Assembly (NCBI GenBank): GCA_037074615.1
Contig: CM073542.1
Location: 15,640,001 to 15,704,000 of the forward strand
DNA: 64,000 bases
Reading direction: 5' to 3'
Source of the DNA: Leucaena leucocephala
Taxonomy: Eukaryota > Streptophyta > Magnoliopsida > Fabales > Fabaceae
Of this stretch, positions 9,516 through 21,203 are shown in pieces. The notes beneath the pieces are model-generated. The model had not been told where the DNA came from. It did no database searches and was given only the letters and a program-made list of their open reading frames with translations. The translations under genes and the position numbers were made by a program. Numbering within the stretch: position 1 is the stretch's first letter; the number at the start of each line of letters is the position of its first letter.

Positions 9516-12500
9516 TGTCATATCCTAATTTTTCCCTATCAGTATAATATTGATAGTAAAAAGAGGTTTGGAAGGGATTATGACAAAGATTAGAAGAGAT
9601 GCTAATGGTTAGATGAGTCTTGAAGAAAGAAAAGGACCTAAATACAAAGTAGAAAAGGTTGAAGGCCAAAAGTTAAAGTAGAAACAAGATTTGGGCCAAA
9701 AGTGGTAATTTTTAAAAGTTAAGGGACTTAAATGTAATTAAGTAAAAAGTTCAAGGGCAAAATTGTAATTATAGAAAGATCAACCCGGAAAGGGTTAGAA
9801 TTGCCCAAAAGTATTTTAGTCCCATATTCCATCAGTAAATAGAGGAAGATATGCTGGTTAATCTGACATGATACAGAAATTTTATTTGGGCTCCAGACAG
9901 TAGATATTTATCTAATAGTCTAAAAGTTATCTGAAATTTTATCATATTTCATGGACTTAAGATATAAGTGGGTGAATTACAGGAAATTATGCCCTACAGT
10001 GTTAGATGTCATGGATCTGACAGAACTCCAGAAGAAGTTCTATATAAAAAGTTATTCACATATCAGTAAATTTAGACGGGAGTTTGTTAACACCCGTGAT
10101 CCAATAATAGAATTTATCAGTATGTCAGCCTGGATAGAATGAGATCAGATGACCACATATATAGGCCCATTATGATGCCAAGGAGGGCCCAAAACCCAGG
10201 GTACCAGTTTATCAGTAGAAGGGGCCAGTGTCAAGAAAAAGTGTGAATTATGAAAATGCCCCTAAATGCCCATATTGTACCAGTGATAGATAGAGGGCAT
10301 TTTGGTCATATGGGATAGGCTAAAAATGTGCCACATGGTATAAAAATGATTAGTTGAGCCAGTATATGCCCTGAGGTAGTACAAAGAGGGGTGAAATGAC
10401 AATTATGCCCTTAGGGTTAATATAGTGCAAGAAAGGACACTAAGGGTATTTTGGTCATTTTCTAAGGAATGGATGGCAGATAAATATTTAGTATATCAAT
10501 TTCAATGGTATGAGAAGTCTAGATATTGATTTATAGGATAGAATACATATCCTGGTATATTATAAAAAATTAGGAACAGAACACGACTGGTTGTTGTGAA
10601 ACTGCTCCGATAGGTACCGGATTAGACAGAAATTTTTCCAGAAGCTTCCTTACGTGGGAAGCATGCCACATACCCCTCTTAGGTTTTCCATGAGCTGTCC
10701 CACATGATGTCATAATTATTCTTTTCAGAAAAAATTAAATCCAAGATTAAATGTGAGACCTTGGATCAAATAGTAATCAAATCAATCTTGGCCATTGATT
10801 TTTCATGGATTTTGGCTATAAATACCCCCTCAATTCTGCATCAAAACCGTGGCATGCCAACCCTTGGGGAAACTCTTGCAAAATGGAAAATCAAGCTAAG
10901 ACAAAGAAGATTCAAGGTACCAAAGTTCAAGCAAGCTAGAGATTAAAGGTAAGCAATCTCTCCTAGCTTATTTTCATTTGATCTGGGAGCTTGAACTTAG
11001 GATTTTCATAGGGAAAAATTAAGTTTTCTCTAAGGGGTGGTGCTGCCCAAAGACCTTAAATGAGAAGGGAAAGAAGAAATTAAAGTTCAAAACATATAAT
11101 TGAAGCTTAAACAAGCTAGTTAAGTGGTTAGTTGTTGAATCAAATTGATATTCTTGACTTTGCCATGGTGTATCCTGTTTGGTCTTCACTGTTCATGAGG
11201 GAAGGAAATGGAATTTCAATGATTTAATGCTTCCATTGAGTTTGTATAATGATTTTGTGTAGGATTGGAAATGTTTTGAACCTTGAAAACATTAAAATCT
11301 CAAGATTATAGTTTTTGGAATTCTTCATAGTACTGTTCACTAGCATGAATAGTGATTGGAATTTCATGATTTTGATGCTTCCAATGGTTTTAAAATGAAA
11401 AGTTGTGTGGGGTACAAGTATGGGAAGCATTAGAATCAAAATGAGAATTTTTGAAAGAATTGTATGCTTATGTTCAGTTCTGTACAGCAGGCCATGAAGG
11501 AGCTAGAATTTCATGATTCTAAACCCATAAATGGATTCAAAAGATGAAATTGTGTAGGGTAAAGTCAAGACATCAATTGGTTCAAGAGCCAAGTAGATTA
11601 GTGAAGATTAGAGAAAGTTATAATAATAAGGAGTGTAACAAAGTTAGTCTTGAACATGGTTAGAGTTCATGAGTCCTAATGAGTTATGTGATGAATATGA
11701 ATGTGTTTAGGACCTTGAAACATCCAAGAAGATGTTGGGAAGTGATGGACATAGAGGCTTCATGGTTGGAAAGCTAGGGAGACAATGCAAAAGATCAAGA
11801 GGAAAGCTCAAGTGCAAGGTAGTGAACTTACCTCTTTATGTGCTTGATGTGGTATGCTTATGTGTTGACATGTATATGATATTTGAATGATGTTGTGACA
11901 TGATAAATGATGTTGAATGTATTGTGAATAACATATTTTCCATGGCCATGCACTTTATGTAAGAGTATATAGCATGATGGCATGTCACTAATCAAAGAAA
12001 GTTTAATGAAATTACATATCATGCATTAGCATCCATCTTACATATTTAAGTGGTAATGTTTGCTACTAAGATTCCCTAGAATCTCACTCTCCCATAACCA
12101 ACCAATTTAGGTCAAGCATGATGGAAAATGTATGCATGGAGAAGAGCTAAAGAATGGAAGAACGGAATGGAAGTAACTGAGATCTTATAGCATATGTACA
12201 TGATGTATATGAATATTGAAAATCTTATTTGATGGCTTATGCATGCTAGAACAATTATTGAAAGACTGAAATAGTAAAAACGTAGGTCCTGAAGCAGTTT
12301 TGTTGTGGCTTTAGTTTGACCTAGCAAATGAAGGAATTATTTCATGAAATTTTACAAGCTTGTAGCACACATCCAGAGCTTTAATTTCATATGTAGAACG
12401 TTTCAATTGGATGTTTATATCAAGAGAAATGAATTTCCAAAGTAAGGGACCAGAACTATTTCCAGAGTTTTTGACCAAATGAATAGTAAATTTCAATGAA

Positions 12501-12777
12501 TAAACTGTATTAATTGGCTAATCATTTGGTCTGAAAATTATTTTTCCTTTAATGTTCAAGATGTTATCTTTATGTAGCTTTTTGAACCACTTCATTTTGA
12601 GTTTTCTAGAATTAATTATGATTTTTCAAAGTTCGTTACATAATCTGGAATACCATATGAACAGTAACCCGAGAAAGAATAAAATTCTAGATTTGGGTAA
12701 TGGACTTTCAAGGTCTTGCAAGTGGTTCTAAATGCTACTGAACGGTCCCTAAGACATATAAAAGTAAGGATGCTACA
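9516..12777 (+). mobile_element. family-A-type solo LTR
   Basis: It starts TGTCATATCC followed by TTTTTCCCTATC and ends GATGCTACA. The flanks are CTTAT (9511-9515) and CTTAC (12778-12782), a 5-bp target duplication with one change. A3 carries uninterrupted LTR sequence at the corresponding site (about 58570). At about 3.26 kb it is close to the LTR length of A2. Its last 466 bases are repeated at 13063-13528 by the tandem duplication. Confidence 0.85.
10817..10824 (+). promoter_or_regulatory. TATA box of the 9516-12777 LTR
   Basis: TATAAATA followed by CCCCC, in the same context as in the A2 3' LTR (39610-39617, minus). Confidence 0.65.
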
Positions 12778-13813
12778 CTTACTACCTCATATACTTGACT
12801 TCCTTTCACTCTTTTACTTTGCCTCTTTCTTCTTACTTCTCTTTGATGTATGGCTACCTATTGGAGTCCACAATCAAATCCTAACATCACATAATCATAC
12901 ATCCATTACAATCTAACTTTCTCTTGAACATTGAGCTCATTTAACTACATTAACTTTCCTTAATCTTAACTAATGGACTTGGCCTTTGAATCAATTGATG
13001 TCTTGACCTTACCCTACGCAATTTTATCTTTTTAATCCATTTATGAGCTTAGAATCATGAAATAGTTTGACCTAGCAAATGAAGGAATTATTTCATGAAA
13101 TTTTACAAGCTTGTAGCACACATCCAGAGCTTTAATTTCATATGTAGAACGTTTCAATTGGATGTTTATATCAAGAGAAATGAATTTCCAAAGTAAGGGA
13201 CCAGAACTATTTCTAGAGTTTTTGACCAAATGAATAGTAAATTTCAACGAATAAACTGTATTAATTGGCTAATCATTTGGTCTGAAAATTATTTTTCCTT
13301 TAATGTTCAAGATGTTATCTTTATGTAGCTTTTTGAACCACTTCATTTTGAGTTTTCTAGAATTAATTATGATTTTTCAAAGTTTGTTACATAATCTGGA
13401 ATACCATATGAACAGTAACCCGAGAAAGAATAAAATTCTAGATTTGGGTAATGGACTTTCAAGGTCTTGCAAGTGGTTCTAAATGCTACTGAACGGTCCC
13501 TAAGACATATAAAAGTAAGGATGCTACACTTACTACCTCATATACTTGACTTCCTTTCACTCTTTTACTTTGCCTCTTTCTTCTTACTTCTCTTTGATGT
13601 ATGGCTACCTATTGGAGTCCACAATCAAATCCTAACATCACATAATCATATATCCATTACAATCTAACTTTCTCTTGAACATTGAGCTCATTTAACTACA
13701 TTAACTTTCCTTAATCTTAACTAATGGACTTGGCCTTTGAATCAATTGATGTCTTGACCTTACCCTACGCAATTTTATCTTTTTAATCCATTTATGAGCT
13801 TAGAATCATGAAA
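12312..13813. repeat. 751-bp direct tandem duplication
   Basis: Units 12312-13062 and 13063-13813 are collinear with an exact offset of 751 and only about four base differences (for example near 12473/13224 and 12648/13399). Each unit spans the end of the A-type solo LTR and the flanking A1 LTR sequence. The duplication therefore happened after the solo LTR was in place, and recently compared with the surrounding decay. The breakpoint shows only a short shared word (TAG). An assembly artefact is possible. Confidence 0.93.
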
Positions 13814-13972
13814 TTCTAGCTCCTATGTACTATTCTGGATAGATTTGAAAAACATGAATAATTCTTCTAAAAATTTTCATTTTGATTCCACTGCTTCCCA
13901 TACTTGTTTCTCTACTTTATCCCACACAAATTTTCATTTTAAAACTATTTGAAGCATCAAAATCATGAAATA

Positions 13973-14748
13973 GGTGCAGATTAAAATAGAAAACTCCCCA
14001 GTGCAGTCCATGAGCTCAAGATATCATATCCATCACCAAGAGAGTAAGGATTAGCCTTTTATGACTCATACTACATTTCAATCACTGTCTATATATGATA
14101 CCATGAAGAAAGTAGAAAAAAATTATGGGTTAATGGTGTAGTAGAGATATGAGATTCTATGGAAATGTGCATAACAATGGAAGATGAGTGTGTAGGTTAT
14201 GGAGAAGGTGTAAAGAGGATTTGAGAATTGCTTATTAGCCTAATCAGGTCAAAAACTAGCCTTCCTAACTTTTGTAGCTTCAGCTTCCTTTTATTCCTAC
14301 ATGACCTAATCCAAAACATGCAGCTTTAGTGATTGTCTATTTTAGTCGCGACTAGATCCATATTTTGGTCATGACCTATAAAGATAGAGAAACTTCCTCG
14401 AAGAAATGAGGTCGCGACATGTGGACACTTTGGTCGAGACTAAAATGCACAAAGGCATGATCTGATTTTCTTTGTCTTGTGATTTCTTTTATGCTCATAT
14501 TAGTCCTTGGTTTGCCCCCAAAATACCTACCAAAGCTCACTGTAAAAGTCTAAATCAATAAAAAACAATATTTATGTAGTTTGGAAGGGTTAATTTACCA
14601 TTTTACACTTTAATTAGCACATTACCATGCACAATCATGTATTACCACAAAAGCATAAATACATGTATAAAATGAATGGTAAAGTCATAATAAGACCCTA
14701 AAAATATTACAGAAACCATACAAAATTTGTGTTCTATCAGATAGCATG
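13973..14748. repeat. dispersed repeat C, copy 2
   Basis: It matches 560-1400 in the same orientation, including the dyad pairs near 14345-14445. The left edge falls where A1 LTR sequence stops (ATCATGAAA), and the right edge is where LTR tail sequence begins. No terminal repeats or target duplication were identified. Confidence 0.6.
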
Positions 14749-15256
14749 ATGTTTTATGAAGAATTGTTATTTGTAAAAATATTATATGACAAGTTTGAGC
14801 AACAATGTTTATGATGTAATAAAAAATAGTAAATGATGGAATAAATATATGAAATTTTATATACACTTAGCTAACATGTCATTCTTCATTATGACACTAA
14901 GTACGCCTTATTTTTATGTCTGTACAAAGAGAAAGAAGTTTCCAAATTTAGGGACTAGAATATGTTTTCAAAAGTTTTGACCAAATGAATAGTAATATTT
15001 GACAATTAAACTGTAATAATTGACTAAGTATTTAGTCAGGAAATCATTTTTCTCTTAAATTTCAAGATGTTAACTTCATGTTTCTTTTTGAACCACTTTA
15101 TTTTGATTTTTCTATAATTAATTATGATTTTTTGAAATTTATTGTTAAATCTGGAATACCATATGAACATTAATTTGGGAAGAGTTTTATTCAAGATTTA
15201 GCTAATGAACTTCTAAGGTCACAAGAATGGTCCATAAGACGTACAAAAGTAAGGAT
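14749..15256 (+). repeat. family-A-type LTR tail fragment
   Basis: The final roughly 500 bases of an A-type LTR in plus orientation, ending in AAAGTAAGGATGTTAC. The phrase GACCAAATGAATAGTAA matches 12474-12490. The upstream part is lost against repeat C. Confidence 0.65.
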
Positions 15257-16996
15257 GTTACTGTAAGTAATTTATCCTAGCTTATTTTACCCTAATTTGG
15301 GAGCATGAAACTAGGGATTTAATGGTTGAATTTTAGAATAATCCCCAAAGAAACATGCTGGACAAATCTGTATAGAAATGAAGAAAGAAGAAAAAAAGTT
15401 AGAACTATGAAATATTAACTTAGATAGGCTTGGATTGTTGGCTGTTGCTTGAATTAATTGTGTAATTCTTGAAATCCCAATTCATGTAACCTTTCAACCT
15501 ATGATAGAACTGAAAGAAGAAGATTAAATTTTTATGATATAATGCTTCCATTGAATTTAGATGATGATTTTGTGTAGGATTGAACAAGATTGGAACCTTG
15601 GAAACATTAAAATTTAGAAAGAGAGAATTTAAAACCCTCTCTATTACTATTCATGTATATTGACAGTGATAAGAATTTCATAGTTTTGATGCTTCCAATG
15701 GATTTAAAATGCAAACTTGTGTAGGATTAAGTGAGAACAAAGTCTTGGAAGCATTGGAGTTAAAAAGAGGAATTTTGAAGAGTTGGATGTAATATTTCTA
15801 TTTCTATCCAGACCTGAAGGGAACATTGGAATTTTGCAATTCAGAGTCCATATTTGGATTCCTTGGGCAAAATTGTGTGGGATATAGTTAAGGCATAAAT
15901 TAATTAAAAGAACAAGGCAATTAACCACAAATAAAAAAATTAGGGGTTTATTAGTTCATAGAATGAAACTAAGTTATTAAGTTAGGTTCAAAGCTGAGTT
16001 AGTATGTATTGTAATAAGTTTATTACTCTACCATATTTAGGCTTTGACATTTGTGAAAGAGGAGACCAAAAGAACAAGAAAGAAAAGGTCAAAGGAGAGA
16101 TATTCCAAGGTAGTCAACTTACTTAATGTGTATACTTTGCTTGCTTGAATATTTATATGATGGTTGCTTACTTTGATTATGTGAAGCATGTATGATTGAT
16201 TTGTGATCTATTTCTTTTTATACTATGGTCATATGTTATAATTTAAGGAACATGGAAGCATGTATAGATATCATTATGTAAGCATGATCATTAAGCACAC
16301 ACATAGTAACATGAAGCATTGAATTGCATACACTATTTGGTTTTTGTTTGCTATTGAGATTTCCTCATAAATCTCACCTCTTCCATTATACAAACATAAT
16401 AGTAGGACCATCTTTTGGAAGCAAGGATGCAGAATGAAGAAGTTTTGATGCATAGATACTTTGTTGACTTTTTATGAAAGTATGTATTATGTATTAAGTA
16501 CTTATATTAGTCATGGTCATGTTTTGTTGAGACTTAGGAAAAATAGTTAACCTTTTAATAAATATATGAGACTTTACATGATGATAATAGACATGTTGAA
16601 CTTCATTTTAGTACCAAGAGCACCTTATTTTGATATTTGTACAAGGATAATGAATTTTTCAAAGTTACATAACCAAATCTGGAAATTATGAAACTGACCA
16701 AAGAAACAGTAATTTACCAAACAATACTGTATTAATTGGCTAGGATTTGGTTAGATTCATATTTTTCCTTTAAAAAGCTTATGTTATCTTCAAGTAAAAG
16801 CTTGAACCACTTCATTTCAATTTTTCTAGAATTAATTATGAATTTTTGAAGTTGAGTCACTTGTATGGAATTTTACCAAATGAACAGTAATTAGTGGTCA
16901 AAAATTCCAAATTGCACAATTTAACTTCATTGATCATATAAACCATTCTAAATGCTATTGTTTGGTCCCTAAGCTATAAGAAAGTAAGGTGTTACA
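15257..16996 (+). repeat. partial A-type LTR, probably 5' LTR of host element A4
   Basis: It begins in the transcribed part of the LTR (TCCTAGCTTATTTT, compare 10960) and runs to a proper end, AGTAAGGTGTTACA. It therefore lacks the promoter half. The sequence after it looks like the leader of a plus-strand family-A relative, so this is probably the remains of that element's 5' LTR. The arrangement, a tail fragment followed by a mid-to-end LTR, suggests a rearrangement. Confidence 0.6.
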
Positions 16997-17405
16997 AGGT
17001 GATATGTGAGTATTCATTTATGTTAGTTTTTGCAACGTTAGATAATAGTTGTTCTTAGGTAGAACCCCATTCCCTCAATAAACCAAGGTGATTCCTTTTG
17101 TAAGGAAGTATGTGAGGAAGATTTAGACCTCTATAATACTTTATCAGAGGATGAATCCCCCTATACTGGGTAGTCAGCTTTAGAATAGCCAAGGCATTCT
17201 TCTAAAGGTTTGAACATGCAAATGGGAGGGCCAATAGATATAGTACTTATTTATGTAGCTTCTCATAACGATGATGAGTTTATTCTCAGCCAAATTATAG
17301 TGTCCCTTCTACAAATTCTAATAGATGAGTATGGTAATCCATATCCTGAACCGATATGTCTATAGGAGTTGATTTTAGATAATGATGATTTCTCAGCTTG
17401 GGTTT
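16997..17405 (+). pseudogene. N-terminal remnant of host A4 leader ORF
   Basis: A plus-strand protein-like stretch with stops. It includes CEEDLDLYNTLSEDESPYTG and, later, IYVASHNDDEFILSQIIVS and LDNDDFSAWVYSH. Composition (acidic, serine-containing) and position directly after an LTR end match the N-terminal half of the family-A leader ORF in A1 and A2, but the residue-level similarity is weak. If correct, the Athila element inserted at about 17405 separated it from the C-terminal half at 36790-37330. Confidence 0.35.
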
Positions 17406-18358
17406 ATTCACATCACACAGCTGCCGGTAAACCCTCATCTCTCACACACCATATACCACACACACGCCATCACTCTCATTCCACTCCACTCCATCCAGAT
17501 CTGATTTCTCTCCATCTCTATTCACTCTTTTCCTATATGCAACTTTCCTCTGTTATAAGCAATAGAACCAGAGGAAAGTTTTGTTGCCATCTTCATCTTC
17601 TCTTTCTATATTCACCATGATTTCTGTTGAAGTCTTGATAGCAATGGAAGGCTATAGTTGCTGTGATCTCTTGGAGATAATGCTAAGCCATAATCCTTGA
17701 TTTGAAATAGGGAGTTCATTATGTCTTTAATCTATATTTGATTGTATTGAGTTGAAGTAGTTACTTCTGAAATTATTTTCAATTAGAGTTAGTCAATGAT
17801 TAATGATTAGGGAACCGAGTTGGATTTACTATTTCTACATAATTGATGCTTTAATTGATTCTCATCCTTAAACTAGTTGGATATGGTTGTGGTTAATTAG
17901 AGTAATTCAATAGCAAAGTATAGTTGTATCTATTTAATTTATCTTCTTCTATCTCTTGAGTTGAATGATTCATATTTCTCTATTTAATGTCTATGAGTTA
18001 TAGTTTTAATTGAGATTTAGCTGGCGAGTTTTAGCTAACACATTATAATTCAGCTAATTAACGCTAGATACTTTATGGATAATGAATGTAAGTTAATCTC
18101 CAAGTGAATAAACTTGTCATTCATATATTCCATCATCACAAACAACTAAAATCATAAACAATAACATAGAATTTATGTTTAGAATTTAGTCAATATATCA
18201 TGTCACAAATCATCTAATTAATTTGTTAATTTGTGGCTCATTAGATTAATTAGGTACTTTAACATCTATTTAGGTTCCTTGTGAATCGACCTAGGTTAGC
18301 TTCACTCTACTATTGGTTAGCTTAGTTTCTTGTTTAATAATTAAAATAGTGGTTATCA
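17406..18358 (+). mobile_element. 5' LTR (part) of an Athila-type gypsy element
   Basis: This stretch ends GGTTATCA, three bases before the Athila-type primer site at 18362. The left boundary is approximate: no clean TG start or target duplication was found. The first 110 bases (CACACGCC, CCATCCAGATCTGATTTC) reappear inverted at 36258-36370. Confidence 0.6.
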
Positions 18359-18361
18359 AAA

Positions 18362-18374
18362 TGGCGCCGTTGCC
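18362..18374 (+). other. Athila-type primer binding site
   Basis: TGGCGCCGTTGCC, the well-known primer site of plant Athila/Cyclops-type gypsy elements, usually assigned to Asp tRNA. It follows the LTR end with a 3-base gap and fixes the element as plus-strand. Confidence 0.93.
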
Positions 18375-18540
18375 AGAAAGGCTTACTTGTTAAGGTTTCA
18401 TAAGCAATCTACTAGGCCTCAAAAACATAAAATGTAGATAGGTGTTTTAGTTTTTCTGTGAATTAATGCTTTGTCTTGTTGAGTCATGACTAATTGCTTT
18501 TCTAGTCAAGATTAAAGTGCAAAAATTGATTTCTGAGAGC

Positions 18541-19010
18541 CTCTATAATTTTTAGTCACGACCAGATACACCTTTGGTCACAACCTAAAATTAGTTTTTA
18601 ACTCATATTTGGTCTTTGTAACTTTTAGTCGCAACTATAGTGCTTTTTGGTCACAACTAAAAATTTTTTGTCAATAAGTTTTCTTCTCTGTGATTTACAT
18701 CACAACCAAATTGACACTTAGTCAAGACCAACAATTAATGTTTTATGTAGAATTACTCTCTGTGATTTTTAGTTGATATCGAAGTGACATTTTATCGTAA
18801 CCAAAAACTTCAGATTTTAAGAAATACCTTTTTGTGATTTTTAGTCACAACCAAAGTGACATTTGGTGGTGACCAAAAATCCTAATTACAAAATTTTGCT
18901 CTCTGTGACTAACAGTCATGATGTCAAGTTCATTTTTGTCATGATCTCTATTCTTATTGATTGTTAGTCATGACCTAAAGACCTTTTAGTCACGACCTGA
19001 GCATTTTAAA
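18541..19010. repeat. 72-bp tandem repeat with paired GTCGCGAC dyads
   Basis: Units begin near 18541, 18613, 18686, 18758, 18830 and 18901, a spacing of 71-73 bases, with a degenerate last unit near 18955. Each starts with a CTCTGTGATTTTTAG-like word. Each then has two dyads about 23 bases apart, in forms such as AGTCACGACC, GGTCACAACC and AGTCGCAACT. It lies between the Athila primer site and gag. A second set lies at 34800-35190. Confidence 0.8.
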
Positions 19011-19092
19011 CTGTGATTACTAGATCTAAATTTCTAAAATTGATGCATCTATGAATACTTGATATCCTACATACTTTTTGAGTTTGATTTGC

Positions 19093-21203
19093 ATGACCAA
19101 AAGCTCTAAATTCTTTCCTTTAGATAAAGAAATCAATAGAACACTTAGGCAAATTAAGAAAACTAAAATCTTAAATCAAGCTAGTGTTGCATCTTTGTTG
19201 AGCTTAGTTCTTCTTATGAATATATTGCAGCTGAGATTGATTTGCATCAGGTAATATCGTAGATAGTCATTTTGTCATGGAGTAAGTTAATGAGGTAGAA
19301 GCTTATACTTATTATTAGAATAATCAAAATGAGCAACATGAAGAGAATAACATGAATAATAGAAGAACACGTAGGAACATAAAATAACTCACTTATTCTA
19401 ATGCAAACTTTGATACTTTTCACGCTTGTCCTTCTTTGGATGTTAATTGAGTTAAAAGGTCCTTTGTTAAGTAACTTACCAAATTTTTATGGATTGACAG
19501 GTAAGGATCCTTTCAAGCACTTGAAGACTATGCAATGGGTCTATAAAACCTGTAGGTGCTGACATGGATGCTTTGTAAAGACAAGTATTCTATTTTACAC
19601 TTGAAGGAAAGGTAAAATAATTTTTTATATGCTACCACATCATACAACTCAAGACTTGGACTCCTGGAATAACTTGAGGACTTCTTTCTTAGAGAGATAC
19701 TTCCCTACTTCTAAGACTGCTACATTGAGAAAGGAGATTTTTGTTGCAAAATAGTATGATTAAGAGTCTTTCTATGAGTTTTAGGGCAGGTTTCAAGAGC
19801 TATTAGCTAGACGTCTATACCACCAGATTCCAAGTGAGTATTTGGTGCAGTATTTTCATTCAGGATTACGCTACGCATGCAAAAAGAATTTGGATGAGCT
19901 GCTTCCCATTGATGATTTAATTCTAGATGAAGCATGGAACTTGATTGAGAATATAGCAAGCAATGACTAGTAGTGTGGGGTCCATGATGCTAGGCAAGTC
20001 CATGAGGTTTCTGTAAGGTCTTAAGATTTTAATAGCTTATTTTCTCAACTTGCTGCTATGAATGCTCAAATCAATAATCTAGCTACTCAATTGAGCAATT
20101 CACATATTCAAAGCCCATACTCTAAAGCTCTAGTTGCTCATAGTTGTCATATTTATTATTCTCTAATGCATACCAGTATCAATTGTCCTACACATTGTGC
20201 AGATGTATCAGCCATCTATCAAGGCAAATCAAACCAGTATCTACAAAGGAATCCATACTCCAACACATATAATAAAGGGTGGAAGTGCAGACAGGAATTT
20301 TGGGCATAACATATTCAACAATTATAGACAAGTGGCTGAATATTCTAGAGCTATAGAATTACCTACTACTGCACAGGATAATGGTATATCTGAGATATTC
20401 AAGAGCATTAATGTGATAAATTCAAATATAAACTCTATAAACATAAACTTTAGCTCTAACTTTAAGGACTTGAGATTTATTATGGAGAACAACTTAGCAA
20501 TGATAGATTCTAAGTTTGTTGCCTTGTAGAGTAAAATAGAACAGTAGGAAACAAAAGCTTTTAACAAGAATGGCTATGTATCACAGCTATCCAATTTAAT
20601 AAGTGATGTTCAAGTAAGAATCAGTGGAAATCTACCTTTAAATACATTTATTAACCTCATATCTGTGAATGTTATAAGTTTAAAAAGTGAAAAGCAAGTT
20701 GGAGAGCAAGTTATAGATGCTAAAAATGAAGACAAATATGAGGTAGACACTGATACCAGCAGTCTAATGATAAATAGCTTTGAGAAGTCTGAAACCAAGA
20801 AGGAAGCATAACTCCTTAGGAAGAAAAAGTTACAGTTGACCTTACAAAAAGTTAAATTGAATATGCACAAGATTCTAAAGGTTATAGACAACTAAAAGCA
20901 AGTAAACTGAGCTACTTGAGGATACAGATACTAAGTTAAGAAATCATAGAGTGGACACAACTGAAGAAACATAATTAGTAGTAAGTTCAGAGTTCAACCA
21001 GTAAGAAACAACTTCTGGTTTTGCTAAGAAAGAAGTGAATTTGAAGGATTTACCTGTCCTAAAGGAATTCATGAGTAGTAAGAAGAAAGCCGTAGAGCAA
21101 TAGAACAAGGAAATGATTATTTTTTAGCAAGATTGAAGTAAATGTGCCTATGCTGAAGAGGATACAAAGAGTGCCAAAATATACAAAGTGCTTAAAGGAC
21201 AAT
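19093..21203 (+). pseudogene. Athila gag (broken), running toward protease
   Basis: The start at 19093 gives MTKSSKFFPLDKEINRTL, like the usual Athila gag start, followed by many stops and shifts. Recognisable blocks are SWNNLRTSFLERYFPTSKTA (about 19660-19720), DELLPIDDLILDEAWNLIEN (about 19896-19955), NAQINNLATQLSN (20061-20099) and QRNPYSNTYNKGW (about 20245-20283). Next comes a region resembling the NLPLNT...LKSEK stretch (about 20630-20690). The last part, VPKYTKCLKDN, reaches the edge of the copia insertion at 21203. The frame resumes at 30460, so the copia element landed inside the gag-protease linker. Gag would form the particle; this copy is dead. Confidence 0.85.

Larger units (their letters stand above)
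6114..13972 (-). mobile_element. 5' LTR of A1, heavily interrupted
   Basis: The LTR pieces are 6114-6681, 8604-8876, 9484-9515 and 12783-13972, interrupted by a B solo LTR, an RTE LINE and an A-type solo LTR. Joined, they follow the 3' LTR of A3 (55923-56561 and 58346-59012). The left end is a decayed TGTAACATCC. The last roughly 1.7 kb of the LTR is missing at the right, where repeat C begins. Part of the last piece was copied by a 751-bp tandem duplication. Confidence 0.75.

Noticed and set aside
12311..13667. Two pairs of identical short ORFs 751 bases apart, as possible duplicated genes
   Set aside because: They are pieces of LTR noncoding sequence copied by the tandem duplication.
16997..17013. 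Decayed initiator-Met primer site (GGTGATATGTGAG) after the LTR end at 16996
   Set aside because: Too many differences from TGGTATCAGAGC to claim; kept only as a weak hint for host A4.
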